From Symsagittifera roscoffensis (Eukaryota; Xenacoelomorpha; Acoela; Convolutidae): 64,000 bases of DNA. Both the position numbers and the translations under genes were made by a program. Positions 16,763 through 29,244 of the stretch are shown piece after piece. The notes under the pieces are model-generated. The model was not told where the DNA came from. It saw only the letters and a program-made list of their open reading frames with translations, and ran no database searches. The stretch is taken from the NCBI RefSeq assembly GCF_963678635.1, contig NC_087062.1:8418193-8482192 (forward strand), read 5' to 3'. The stretch's first letter is position 1, and each line of letters starts with the position of its first letter.

Positions 16763-16791
16763 CGGTCCAGATAATTTAAATCAGCGCTGTA
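16763..16791 (+). repeat. Terminal inverted repeat of the Tc1 remnant
   Basis: Reads CGGTCCAGATAATTTAAATC then AGCGCTG and TA. It matches the right end of the non-autonomous element at 38,035-38,058 (CGGTTAATTTAAACCAGCGC then ACTGTA), and ends at a TA dinucleotide as Tc1 insertions do. This bounds the transposon tail and links the two elements. Confidence 0.6.
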
Positions 16792-17006
16792 TGAAGTGCA
16801 AGAGTTTTAATGAACCTAAACATTGTTTTTTTTTCGAACCAAAGAGATGATCAAGGTCATAGATATTGCCAACATTTTGGCCTTAAAAACAGATTTTAAA
16901 AATCAATTACCTGGAAAATGCCCTCGAAAACATTGCTGAAAACTTAACTTTCGGGTATTTTTGGGCATTGTCATGAACAAAAAGCGCACACTATATTAAT
17001 TACATT

Positions 17007-17988
17007 CTATGTAAATTTACCTGACAGTGAAGTCGCCTTTAAAATGTATCTCTGAAAAGCCTTCATCGAACTTGAACTGTCTTGGCTAATCTGTGAGTTA
17101 GCGGTGGTCGAGTCTATTGTCGGTTTTCCACGCACGAATGCTTTTTTCAAGTCACTCGTCCACTTTTCGAATACGGTGGCTCTCCCTCTTCCCGTTTCGG
17201 GATCTTCGAAGCTGTTATGGTCGAAACTACACTGAGTCGTTGAGTTTTGCCGAGACGAATAGCGACTATTCGGGTCACTCCCGTAATCTTTTCGACGTCC
17301 CCGAATCGACGAGCCTCTTCGGAACGACCCGCCGCCTCTATTATACTGCATCGGCGGAGGCGCTAATGACATCAATTTATCTGATTGGCTGTTCCATATC
17401 GAATTTCGACCCGAGCTCAAATTAGACGAATTCGGGCTTGCCGACGATCGTTTTTTCTGTCTCGCAGACGCGCTTCGTTGATTCCAACAGCTTTCGACTG
17501 TCAAATCGTTCGAATCGTCGGGTTTTTCGACCGGCCGAACAAACAACGAAGCCATGGTAGTTGTTGATTTTGGCTGATGCTGAGATCCAGAAGCTGCATT
17601 GTTCTGCGACAGATAATTCAAAGCTACATTCTTTTCGTTTTCAAGAGAATTACTCTCACTTTGCTGAACTTTTCGCCATTTTTTACTGTTTCGAAATGAT
17701 TTGCGACGCGTGGTTGGGCTGAGTCGGGACCCGAACCCAGGAGTTCCTGGGGGTACTTTCTTCGGATCCGATGAAGAATTGCCGACATTATCGTTCGCTG
17801 TATTAGCTAGAGGCGATTGCTCTCGACAAACAGCAGTGTTTGTTGTTTTTCTACGAGATGTATTATTTTCACGTGAAGTCGAAATCTTTTTGCAGTTCGG
17901 ACGTTCGGAGTCCGTCGGAACTGATTCGATGTCCGAAAGAGTCTCGCTCTTCATGCATGGCAGATATCCCCAAGGAGAGTCAATCCTC
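17007..17988 (-). CDS. Host gene exon 2: Ser/Arg-rich protein of unknown function
   Basis: Minus-strand exon opening at acceptor TTTTAG|GAGGATTGAC and encoding ~320 residues (…RIDSPWGYLPCMKSETLSDIES…). It is polar, rich in Ser, Arg and Asn, with phosphorylation-like patches (TTRRKSFRNSKKW, RRGSSIRGRRKDYGS) and an Arg-rich GGGSFRRGSS. No domain recognised; probably intrinsically disordered. Joining to exon 1 (18,572) keeps the frame (AA + G). The acceptor is a NAGNAG pair (TAGGAG), allowing gain or loss of one Arg. The end is either TAG at 17,009-17,007 or a donor CAG|GTAAAT at 17,020, with later exons not identified. GC content is higher than in the flanks, as expected for a real exon. Confidence 0.75.
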
Positions 17989-18571
17989 CTAAAATTATTG
18001 TGTAAAAAGAAGAAGAATATATTTTACCAATAACATTTATAACAATTATTGATAACAATTGATTGTATTTTAAAATTTGTTCCTTAGAAATAGCTCAAAA
18101 TTCGACGAGATAGACAAAAGGAGTAGCTTATGCCCACAACTAGTCTACACATCATATAAGCGTAAATAAGAGCGATTGCAAAATTGATGAGGGCTCCGCC
18201 TATCAGTCGAAAGATCGGTCGATTGATATACTCACCATGATCCGTGCTGGCTGTCTGCGGATCAATTTTCAGCAAAAAAAAAATCAATAAAAAGTTGCAA
18301 TTATTTCTGAAGCAGTTGAATTTCAATTGTTTTGGCGTAAGGAACTGGACAGTTTGTATGCTTTTTGTCATTGAAAAACGGCTTTAACTTTAAAGTTTTT
18401 GTAACTTTTCTAAAAATCAGTTTGCAAAATATGTGATTTCTTTTTTTTCTTGTTTTTTTAAATAAATATATCAAAATAGAGGTATTGAAGCTTTTAACAA
18501 GAAACTTTTTGCGCATGAAATCTTCATTATTCTCGCGGTTTACCTTGATAAACTAACTGTGTATGACTTAC
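17989..18571 (-). other. Intron of the host gene (583 bp)
   Basis: Starts GTAAGT (18,571-18,566) and ends TTTTAG (17,989). Removing it joins both exons in frame. It contains an apparent membrane-type ORF near 18,084-18,250 and a GTGAGT site; including either would break the frame, so they are treated as intronic. Confidence 0.65.
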
Positions 18572-19431
18572 TTGATGTCAGGATGGTTTTTGCTGTACTT
18601 AATTTCTGCGGCATAATCCAGAAGTTCTTTGGTTTGTTCCTGAGCTGTCTTTAACAGAATTTCGTCACATTTTCTTTTTTCGAGGTTTTCAATTTTCCCT
18701 AAATTTCTATCCTGTTTTTCATCCAATTTTTTTGCCTCGCTTCCGTTAGACTGCTTTCGATTCTTTTCGTCTAAATGTGGGGTCTCACTTGATTCTAAAA
18801 AAGTTTTTCCGCTTATAATCACTTTTGGAGTGTAACTAGCCGAAACTTTACCGAGATTGGGTTTGAAGTCATCATCGTTCTCAACATCGTCTTCGCATGT
18901 TTCAATTATTTCCGGGTATTCGGTAAAGAATTCTTCGCTCAATTGACCTTCAGAAGAGCTGAGTCTTTTTTTGGCTAGACTTTTAGGCGAATTGGGAATT
19001 CTAACGGGCGATGTGCCGACAGAAATAGTTTGGACTCCATAATCTACACCTGTTTTGTGCCTTATTTTGACAGGTAAAGTTGATGATGAATAACCCGAAT
19101 CAGAAGTTTCTTTCGTTTTTCTAATATTGAAAGCAGATTTGAAAAAACTGAACTTGAAATTGTTTTTCTTGGACTTACTAGTGCTTTGTACGTCAAAACT
19201 GGCTGAACCGTTTTTGGAACCATCGTTGATTAAATCAGTTTTGTGAACTAATTCATCTTGAACGGCGTTAAAAACGTCGAGTTTCAAATTGTTGTTTGGC
19301 AATTGTTCATCTTCATTTGTTTCTGTGTCTTTCGATAGTTTTTTGTTAATAGAAGATCCAAACTTGACAAGAAAACTGCGGGGTCGCTTTGAAACCAGAG
19401 TTCGAAATTTAGATTTTTCAGCTTCTGCCAT
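18572..19431 (-). CDS. Host gene exon 1 with start codon
   Basis: ATG at 19,431 (MAEAEKSKFRTLVSKRPRS). Encodes ~286 residues: a basic N-terminus, a Lys/Ser-rich stretch (SKSKKNNFKFSFFKSAF), a Ser-rich SDSGYSSSTLPV, an acidic patch (ETCEDDVENDDDF) and a Lys/Glu-rich C-terminal segment likely to be helical or coiled-coil (LGKIENLEKRKCDEILLK). No known domain. It ends at ATCAA|GTAAGT. A TTTGCAG acceptor about 35 nt upstream of the ATG suggests a 5' UTR intron or trans-splicing. Together with exon 2 the protein would be about 610 residues, disordered and possibly a phosphorylated scaffold; function unknown. Confidence 0.75.
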
Positions 19432-20866
19432 GTTATAATCCAGTGACTGAATAAAATCTGCAAATAAGACAATTTTTGCAGAAAACGCGAAATTTGATAG
19501 CCAATAATTGATGAATATTTCCTTAGAGAATAATAAGGAGCGATGAAATCATTCCTGTTTTCGCTAATTAATGATGCGAGAATTAATGAAAGTCAATAAC
19601 TGTCACTAAAATCAGAAGTATTATTTATAAATGTAGTCTCGTCTGAAAGCAAATCATCAAGTATTGACGTCAGTTTGATTTTCCATAGTTTACGACTGAT
19701 TTAGCAGAAAGAGGAAGCGAAAAAATTCAAGTGAAATTACTCTCTTTTCCGGTTCTTTTCAAATAAATGCAAAAAAAAATCTTTTTTCTGTTATTTCTAT
19801 AACCTAGCCCTGAGTGCTTACAATTAGTAAATATATCTCCACTGAGCAATTGAAATTTCCTTTCAAAAACTTAAAAACGAGGATAAAAAGAAAACATTTT
19901 CGTGCTTCGTTTGCCATTTTCATACCCGTAAATAAATTAAACTGGGAAGGTCGCCAATTCAAAAGCTTACAAATAATTGCCCGCAATTTTCAAAAAATCT
20001 TATTATTACATCAAAAGAAAAGTTGGATGAATCATTTCGGTCACGATTTAATAAAATTTTTGCCTCCGATAAAAAACGTCTCTTTTTATATCAAAATTTT
20101 ACTTTCTTTATGAATAAAGTCTCAATGAGCAAAATTCATATCAAAATTTATCTATCACATCTAGTTCACTTAAAATGCATGTAGTAGATGAGTTACTAGG
20201 ATATAAAAATGAATGGCATGAAAATGAAAAGTTTCGAATTACCGTAAAAAACTGAAGTTTGACTTGTACCGGAATTTGACACTTCTGAATAAATAGATTT
20301 TCACTTTTGATAAGGTACACATAGCTTTTTGTCTTCAACTATTTTTGATTAAATGTTTTTAATCAGAACAAAAATTAGACAGCTTTAATGAAGAAAAAAA
20401 CATCAACAGCGGTTTTATAGACTTTTTGGACATTTTGAAGTAATTTTGCATCAATTGGACAGTTCGCAACTTTATATGAAAAGTAATCTTAGAAGACTTC
20501 TAGTATTTTCTGTCTCATGGTAATATAACAGAAAGATGCAAGTAGATATGCCCATAAAGATGCCATTTCACAGGCTGATGCTATTTCGGATTCTTTTAAT
20601 TTTGAAATCGCATCATTTAGTGACCAATGTTTGCTCATAATTATTGCTCCGACTTTCAAAGAACGTGCGGAGACTTCGAATTTTTAATTTTCTTTTAATT
20701 ACAACGTTAAAACGTTTTGATTATTTAAAACTTTTTAATTATTGTTTTATGCCGTTTGAAAGATTTTGTTGATATAAGCTCAAACTAAAAAAAACAGCTT
20801 TAAGGGGCAATCGTTTTTAACTGATGTACGAGAAAAAAAACTGGCGACATTAAAAAAAAACGAATT
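19432..20866. other. Upstream flank of the host gene; no gene seen
   Basis: AT-rich sequence with short frames only. It would contain the promoter of the minus-strand gene. No repeat boundary or RNA gene is recognised. Confidence 0.5.
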
Positions 20867-21690
20867 GTAAACAAGGATAGCCAGTTACTGTGCAAGTAGC
20901 ACAGAATGTTCCGACCATAGTCTTTAGAAAACTACCGTTTAGAAAGTTTTTTTTTCCAAATTAGTGTAACTTTTTCTGCCTGGTGTGATAAAAAAAATAT
21001 CGGACTCAAAAATATAAATTAGGCATATTAGCAATCATAGAAATATAGGCAAATTGGGCAAAAACTGTTGTAGAGAAATGACTGGAAAAACTAAAAAAAA
21101 AATCGAACAAAAATTTTTTGCATAAAATTTTTGAATTTTTTGAAGATTTTGGTTCCCAAAATGAAGCTAAAAACTCCAAATCTAGTTTTGCTTTAAATTA
21201 AAGGTCTTGAATAAAGCATACTCCATCTGTTGTAAGCCTGCTTTCTTGCTTTATTCGCTCGAATTAAGACGAAAAATCAAAAATTTGAAACCGGAGTTTA
21301 TCGACACTAGAAAAAATGTTTGGAATTTTCTAATGTGGTTTGAATCTTGACTGAAAGGGCTTTAATATGATATATCACTCAACCCAGTCCGATGCTTATT
21401 TGTGGTAGCCAGGCGCGGTTCTAGGAACTTCTCGACTATCTCAAAATTAGTAGAGATTGGCGCCGAGGGCGCCTTTAGAAAAATTTCAGCCAGCCAAAAA
21501 TGGATATCTCTAAATAGTACAAAGGGGGACCCTTTGGGTCGGCAGGATGTCGAATCCCTTAGAGGGCGCGTCCGCCCCCCCCCCCCCCCCCCCCATAAAT
21601 CAGTTACTGGTGGTAGCTGATTTTGCGTGGAAAAAAAGAAAAAAAACTAGAACACACCCGAATACAAAGTTTCTACCCATTTATAACTGT
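20867..21690 (+). repeat. Dispersed repeat family A, copy 1
   Basis: Shares blocks with 31,020-31,660: a segment starting ACAAGGATAGC(C/T)(A/G)GTT with GTAGCACAGAAT(A/G)TTCCG, a block with GAT(A/C)(T/C)ATCACTCA, and a block with ACACACCCGAATACA. This copy carries an extra stretch (~21,405-21,600) that includes a C20 run at 21,575-21,594. Possibly a transposon remnant; no coding signal. Confidence 0.6.
21575..21594 (+). repeat. C20 homopolymer
   Basis: Twenty consecutive C after GGGCGCGTCCG, in otherwise AT-rich DNA. Similar C or G runs occur at 29,229-29,244, 43,454-43,466 and 43,581-43,595. Confidence 0.9.
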
Positions 21691-24600
21691 CTGAACCATA
21701 ACTGAATTGACTGTTTTCTCAATTAGAAAAATTTAAAATGTTGGAAAGTTTCGCGTTTCAACACCTTTAAACCAAAATTGAAATAAGCAATCGATATGCG
21801 TCTGATTCCATTACCTTTTTTGAGTTTCTTTTAGTTTGACCATACTATGGCTCTCGAAAATACGCAATAAAACACATACTGAAAAACAATTTCTTGCATC
21901 CTTAATTTAGTTTTGAGTTTTTAATTTTCGCATGATATTATTTTGAAATCATTTTGATATTATTATTTAGATCAAATTTACATCACCTATCAACATTTCT
22001 TTATGTTTCTTTTCAACCTTTTAGTTTGTACGTTGAAATTAATTCTTTCTTGATTTGAACCAAAGAGGCAGATTTAGGGGAAAATAGAAGGATTTGAGTG
22101 GAACGCTCTCAGAGATCATGTGACCCCCTTTCCACTCGAAAGTACGGTCCCCCGTTGGTACTATTTTACAATATCCATTTTGGGCGGACGACCCTAAATT
22201 TTTTAAAAGCACATTTGGCGCCAACAAATGCTTGTTTTGAGTGACGGAGCGCACACGAGGGGAAAAACAAGACTTGGGGGTCAAAATAGGTCTTCGTGTA
22301 CCATTTTTTGTCTGCCCCCTAATAAATTAATGGGCCCGCTTCTGCTTTGACATGCAATTCTTTTTAGTTCATTTCAAACCATTTCGGAAGCCTATTAAAA
22401 GTTAAGCTATGCTTTTAAAATTGCTAAATTTCAAGCGACGTGAAACGACATTAACTGAACTTAATTTCAGAAACCTGTTTCATTTGATAACCTTTTCAGC
22501 GGAACAAAAAATCACTTGAAATTAAAGTTTTCTACTGAAATTTTTTTTGTTCATGTGCATATTAGATTTCAATAATTGATGTCAATCTGATAAGTTTAAA
22601 GATCGGGAGAGCTCAACATTTATTCATTTCTTCCATAGCCGATACTTAGAACAATAAAAAAAAATATTTAAAAAAAACTGCCTTTTTTTCTTCGAAAAAC
22701 CTCGAATCATGGATTGCAAAGCTGGTTTCAAACAACACGCAAAATTCGTGTCTGCAAAGTTTACCGTATCACGGGTTTATCTTTCATTGCACTCCAGGAA
22801 TGCGCCATTTTTGCAGTGTATTGTTGCAAATAGGTGATGCACCAGCGAGATTGCATGAAGTAACTACGCTGAAATTACGCGAGTCCTTAATAAAATATTT
22901 AGCAACAACATTCCAAATAATATTATTGGCGGATTGCTGGCACATTAAGGATTAAGCGATGGAAAATACCATTGTGGTCGGGGATGAATCAGCTATGAAT
23001 CAACAATATTTCATTGATTTTCCATCGTTGCTCCATGATTTTTTGAAAACTTTGGTGAAGTTTTTAAAAAATCATTGGTGGTTTCTGTGCAAAATTAGGG
23101 ATCAGCCGCTTATGTAGGGAAGATATCCACTAACCGTTGAGTTCATGGTCCGATTAGACCGAGTAGTTTTCATGAAAAGAAGAAAAGTTCTTTTTTTCGA
23201 AATTTTTATCGTGTTTACAAAATTGTTTCAAAAGCCATACCGGCTTTTCCATAAAAAGTGGGATGGAAGTGTTTATATATCGACAACATTTGTTTAAAAC
23301 TTTTCTTCTAAAAAATTTCTCATAACTGGAGGGGCAGTTTTTCAGTGAAGAAAAAATTCCAAAAGGCGCTCGAAATGTCAAAACTTTGACTTTTCTTCCA
23401 TTCTTAACATTTTTTCCAGAAAAATTATTGTTTAACTGCATCTGCAGGGAAAACCCACCATTTTTATTTGAACTGAATCTGTTGGTAAAATTGAATTCAT
23501 TTATGCTGGTAAAAATCTTTTAACCGGTTGTTAGATGAAACTCTAAGTCTCAGATTTGGCGTTTTAGAAAAACTGCAATTTTTGAAAACAATAAAGCTTT
23601 CCAAAAAATTTTTTTTTTGCGTAAAGGCTAATCGAATTTCCTACAAAAGCTAAGGCGGTGCCGCTTTTTCTTCAGGGACAATATCTTTAACGGAATCTTT
23701 CATCTCAAGATTTGACATGGTTGTTTTTGAGAAAAATGAGCAAAAATTTTAAAATTGAGGGCTGGCTTCACAAAAAATACGGCGTATTGGCTCAAGCTAC
23801 GAGAAAATTTCACAACCAGCTATTTTGATTGAACCATTAACCTCAGATTTGGCAGAAACCGTACATTTTCATTATATAGATAATATCAAATCACACAAAA
23901 AATTGTTTGTTTTTGGTATCAATTTTTCTTCTAACTATATACAGATCTTACACAGGTTGTATAGTTTCATTTAGATTTTCCACAAAAAATACAAATTGTA
24001 CACATTGTATTCAGATTAAAGACAGATGTTAGCCAGCTTTTTTTGAGACTTAATACAACTTACAGACAGATTATATTTTGATTTTCTCCTCTTTTTGCCT
24101 ATTAAGTGATATGAATAATTTTCTTTCAAATTTTTGGGCTGGTATTTCTACTGATATTTTAAAAATCGAATGAGTAACATGCAGATATACAAAATTTTCA
24201 AAATTATAAAGAGTTTTCCAATCAAAACCGAAAATTTTTATCACATCACAAGATGCTTTTGTTTTATGCTTTTACTAGTCGTTGACTGATGTAGAAAATT
24301 AAAAACCGCTCTTAGCAGTTTTCAAATCAGTTCAAATATCCAACGTTTTTTTTTGTCATTTTTCTCAATATTTTCGATTATGTTAACTTTTTTTGTTTTT
24401 ATTTCTCGCCCAGCATAATTTTAATGTTTTAACTTGGTGGTTATTTTGAATGCAGTCATTTTCACCCACTGTTAAAATCTTTCAACTAATGTGAAAAAAA
24501 TTTCCATGAAATTTTTGTTTTGTGGCACATTTTTCCGTTTAGATGAACTAAAAGGGAACAAGCCATCTTACATGAGACTTTGTTATCACAGCAGTTTTAA

Positions 24601-25160
24601 AGTCTGATATCATAAAATGAAATTTCGGCAACATAAGAGAATTTATTCCAATGTAATCCATTTATGAGAGTTTATGCAAAAAATATAATCGTTAATTATA
24701 ATCCTAATTGATTATATTCTACTTAAATATATAGATTCTTGATAAAAGTTATTTTATTGGATTACAGAGCTTTTAAACATCTAAATTTGGCACTGAATTT
24801 ATTTAAAATTTCTAAAAAAAAATTAATTATAATGATTAAATGGATTATTTTTATACTTAATCAATTAAAACTAAATTCTTATGACCTCCATACATTTAGG
24901 TTTGTAAAATCAGTTTTACACGGATGATATACAGATTATAAACTGATTATCTACATATTTCAAACAGATGATATACAGAATGAAAATCCGTTTCATTTGA
25001 AACAGTTTGAATGCATATTATATGCAATTTATCTACAGATTTTCAAGATTTAACCACTAAAAATGTTTTCCATTAATGAGGAACCGATTATCGATTATCG
25101 GATGAAAAAAGATTGTAGGTAACATGTTTAATTTTCGTGTCTGTATATAATTTTTAGAAA
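21691..25160. other. AT-rich non-coding DNA
   Basis: No gene recognised. An inverted pair GATGGAAAAT/ATTTTCCATC spans 22,958-23,028, and ACAGAT-type short motifs recur at 23,940-24,080 and 24,900-25,040. Short frames lack domain signals or splice support. Confidence 0.5.
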
Positions 25161-25420
25161 TTCTCGGACGATGACATCATATTAAAATTTATAACAAATA
25201 TAAAATTGTTTTTTATCAAATTTGGAGCCCGTTATCCAGTGGTCTGCGGCGAATTTTTTGAGGGGGCGATTTTTCAAAAAAAAAATTCTCGGACAATGAC
25301 ATCATATTGAAATTTATAACAAATTTAAAACTGTTTTTATCAAACTTGGAGCCCGTTATCCAGTGGTCTGCGGCGAATTTTTTGAGGGGTGAGATTTTTC
25401 AAAAAAAAATTCGCCGATTT
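25161..25420 (+). repeat. Tandem duplication, ~125-bp unit, two copies
   Basis: Unit starting TTCTCGGAC(G/A)ATGACATCA occurs at 25,161 and 25,286, and each unit contains GTTATCCAGTGGTCTGCGGC. The copies differ by a few substitutions and small indels, with an A-rich junction. Confidence 0.85.
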
Positions 25421-25684
25421 TTTTTTATGTCGAATGATTTAATCTTCCGAGTTCTCTGAAAATACAATACAAACCCCTTTTGGTCAAAATTTTTTAAATA
25501 ACACGTTGAAACGGTGTTCTCTGTCTCTTTTTGTCCTTAGTGGTAAGATAGGCTCTGAGTTGCAAACATGCAGACTAATTTTTATCGATACGGTCAAAAT
25601 TATAAGAAAAATCCGAATAACTACTAAAAGCTTTATTCATTTCGGAGGCTATTCTCATGGGAGAAAGACGAAAAGGTAGAAATA

Positions 25685-26021
25685 CTCACAGGCGAAGGAC
25701 CGAAAACAAAAACAACCGAAAATTAATTATTAAAATGAATCAATTACCGTTAAATTAAAAGGAATTAAATGATCAATGTTTTTCTTTTTTTATAACGTAA
25801 CCCTTGAAATAGAAAATTAGTTTAAATTTGCAGGCGGTCAGTGACAATTTGAAAACTTTGCATATTTTTACCCTTTTGATATTCGGCCAATATTGACACA
25901 AACTCCCTGGAAAATTTTTGTTTCTTTGAAGTTTTCACGCTTTATTTTTCAAATTTTGGAATACTGAAATCTGATTCGCTGATTTTTTTTAATTTCGCCC
26001 ATTCGGTCCTTCGCCTATGAG
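25685..26021. mobile_element. MITE-like inverted-repeat element, 337 bp
   Basis: Left arm CTCACAGGCGAAGGACCGAA at 25,685-25,704; right arm is its complement with one mismatch at 26,002-26,021. No transposase. No clear target duplication, so the superfamily is unassigned. Confidence 0.6.
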
Positions 26022-26639
26022 AGATTCAACCATACCAAAAACTTTCAATCTGAGCATAATTGAGAACAGCAAATTGCGCAGTGACCCGTCCCATGCTTTA
26101 GTTGTTACTTTAATCAAGCACTCAAACCTATAAATACGGAGCTAAACTCGCTTGGTAGCAATTTTAAATTAGTTTTCAGCCCACAAGTCAACAAGATTTA
26201 AAGCCGAAGACTTCAGGTCGTTTTAATTTGTCAAGTGCATGAAATAATTACAATAATTGGACCGTTTAAATGATTCTAGTCACATTGACATAGGTAACTA
26301 TCTCGTTCTACAAAATATGCATGTTAAAAAAACGCGCAAACTGATTTATCTTGCTAATTTTTCTATTTGGGATAGCGTTTGTAAAATATTTTGCAATCAG
26401 GGCTGTAAAATACCGATGAAGAATAATTGAAACCAGGAATTAGATTATTGACATATTTTTTTAAACGAAAATGGAATCAGATTTTTGCATTGATGTTAAG
26501 TTATATCATATCATAAAAAGTGTCGTAAGAGATTATCGCCAATTATGAGTTCAAAAGTTTCATGTTAAAGTTTCAAGATTATCATCACCAACTTCCAATA
26601 GTAATCAAAATATTGAAATATATTGCTCGTTAATTGTCC

Positions 26640-26930
26640 AAAACTGGCCGAATTTTTCAAGCGTTTAACTTAAACACCATAACTTTGAAATGAACACTGG
26701 TGAAATCATTACAGGAAGGAATATAATTTTAAACTTGAGCCCAGGACAATGAGCTCAAATGGTTTTCAAATTTTTTGTGTGGTATAAAAAATTCCCGAAA
26801 GTACAAAAAAGCTAGTTAAAAAGTCGACAATTGTCTGGAGAAAAAAACCAGCACAAGCACAAAAAATCCGTCATTTTTGTGAAAAGTCAGAACAAGGAAC
26901 AAAAAATAATTTTACTGATTTTAATAAGTG
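26640..26930 (+). repeat. Satellite-like family B, one copy
   Basis: Contains the family landmarks: a GTCCAAA(A/C)TGGCC(G/A) block, GAGC(T/C)CAGGACAA, and AAGTCGACAATTGTCTGGAG followed by AGCACAAGCAC and a (T/A)CCGTC...GTC(A/G)GAACAA block. Related copies are at 32.3-33.75 kb (opposite strand), 39.45-40.95 kb and 51.83-52.1 kb. Confidence 0.55.
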
Positions 26931-27959
26931 GTTTCTTCAATCAATTTTCACATCATTTCTGATATCTTTTTTGTTATCTTTGCTGATGAAAAGGCACTTT
27001 TTTATTGCAACTATAGAAACTAACTCAACTTTCATCATAATAATTAGGGATCTACTTCGAAGTTAACCCCCTTCCTGTTTCAATAAAGGCAACAGGGCAA
27101 TGATTAAGTTAAACGAAATCTCGATCAATCAGAACGCAGCCAAATTCGAATTATGAAAAGAATGCTGATTTACTGTTTTTATTTATAGCGTGGGCAATTT
27201 GCTAGTACACACCATGGAAAGGGGCGTTTCTTAAGTATATCCATATTTATATCCTCAATTTAAATAAAATTAATCAGGTGTCAGTTATATTTTTTCAAGT
27301 CCTCCCCTTAAAAGCCTAAGTTGAACTTTGGTTCTTCTTACTTACTTTTTTCAGATCAACTTTTCACATCTTGAACTCAAACTACTGGACAGAACTAACC
27401 ATCTCAAAATCTCAAAATGTTTTTTCACTGTTTTAATTCGATTAATCAGCCGAATTAGCTGTTAGCCTAATTATCAGTTATAAGCTATTTACATGAATTT
27501 CAAACAAGATTTAGAGTTCAATCTTGATCAGAAAAGAACACAAAAAAAACAACAAGGAAAAAAAGACTGACTAATTTGCTCAACATTTGGTTTTTATAAG
27601 AATTGGGAAAACAATAAAATGATTCCATATGATGAAAAAAATAATCAGAGCAAGCAATGTTTTAATTTCTGCTTTATTATATCGAATATTAAAAAATGCA
27701 AAGTTATTTTTTTGATGAATACTTTACTATAATAGCTCTTATAACACTCTAAAAAATCACAATCATTTTAAAAAGAAAAAATTCCAGTTTAAAAAAAAAG
27801 ATTTTTTTCCTTCAAGTATTTGAATTTTTATGCGTGTTATGAAAAAAATCCAAAGTTTCAGTTTTTTACTCATATACTTCAGTTTTTAAAATAAAAATAA
27901 AACGGACAAAACACGAAATAAAAACAATTAATTTTTTGTTGCGACAATTTGAAAAATCG

Positions 27960-28460
27960 GGAGGAACTTCGCTTTCGGGTGTGTTCCAGTTTTTTTTTCC
28001 TTTTTTCTTACTGTTTTCCATGCAAAATTGGCTTTCATAAATAATCATCGGTGAGTTGAGTGATATATCATATTGTAGTTTTTTTTTTCAATCTTCAATC
28101 TTGAACGATATTACAAAATATCTGAAAAATTTTCTCTTTGTCGAGAAAAAAAGAGTTTCAAATTTTTGATTTTTCGTCCCTTTTCAAGCGAGTGAAGCAA
28201 GCAAGCAAACAATAGCCTATTTTAGTAGATTAAAGGCTTACAAAAAGCTTAATCTAAGCCGTATGAATTTATTTGTACTCGAGTAAACTTAATTTTTTTG
28301 GTATTTTAGCGTCTGTTTGGAATCAAAAGCTTCAAAACTGCAAAAAAAATGGAAAAAAAAACTTTTTTCGTTGTTTTTGTTTTTTAGCCATTTTTCTACA
28401 AAATATGTTTTCCAAATGGTCGGAAAATTTGGTCAGACTTGCAGAGTAACTGAATATCTT
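27960..28460 (-). repeat. Dispersed repeat family A, inverted partial copy
   Basis: Reads GCTTTCGGGTGTGTTCCAG and TTGAGTGATATATCAT, the complements of blocks in the copies at 20.9 and 31.0 kb. It is in reverse orientation and more diverged. Confidence 0.5.
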
Positions 28461-29157
28461 TATATTTTTTAAATCGTTCAATTGAAAGAAGAAGCGCTAA
28501 AACAAACATCAAAATAAACTTTCCTCAAAAAAATAAGTTTTTGACGGCTTAATTAACCAACATTTATCTAAAAAAAGTTATTTCCTCTCTTTTTTATTCA
28601 AAACTAAAGTAGAAAAAGAAAAACAATAATCTTCTAACCAGTTCCTCTCAGCAATGAGTACATTCTTTAGAAAATGTATAACAGTTGCTCGAATCACATC
28701 TTAAAAGATAAATCAATTAACCGAAACTTCAGATCTTTTACAATACTCGACTTTACCTGGCAAAAAGTAGAAAACAAAGCAAAAAACACACTCTAGCACA
28801 AAGTTCCTCCGTTTTTTCAGTGATTGGAAGAAAAAATTGTTTGCTGAACGGATTAATAAATCGATTAAAGTTTTCACTGCTTAAAAATCAATAAATTCGT
28901 TAAAAACTATTATAATCGACTATATCAAACTATCAAGGGATTAGTTTTTTTTTCAATCCTGCCTGAGATTTTCAAACGTTGTCAAAAACACTCAATCTTT
29001 AAAGATGAGCAAAATGAAACACGCGTGGCACTCGTTAGTTTGAGGTTTACTAATTTCTTAATTTGTTTTGTGTTGTTTTCACCTACATTTTTTTCTACTG
29101 TTTTTTTTTTTAATCTTCTGTACGTTTTATATTCCAAAACCATATGTTCAACCCACG
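28461..29157. other. AT-rich non-coding DNA
   Basis: Nothing recognised beyond short A/T runs. Confidence 0.45.
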
Positions 29158-29244
29158 AAAACCTCCAATACATCCCCACATTCAAACCTCCAATAAACCT
29201 CCAAACCTCCAATAAACCTCCAATACATCCCCCCCCCCCCCCCC
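29158..29244 (+). repeat. AACCTCCAATA minisatellite ending in C16
   Basis: Several imperfect tandem copies of AACCTCCAATA(A/C) followed by a C run at 29,229-29,244. Local tract only; short ORFs on both strands here are repeat artefacts. Confidence 0.8.

Noticed and set aside
18084-18371. Membrane-like ORF and GTGAGT donor within the host-gene intron
   Set aside because: A 19-nt microexon ending at GTGAGT would shift the frame into a stop, while direct joining of the flanking exons keeps the frame.
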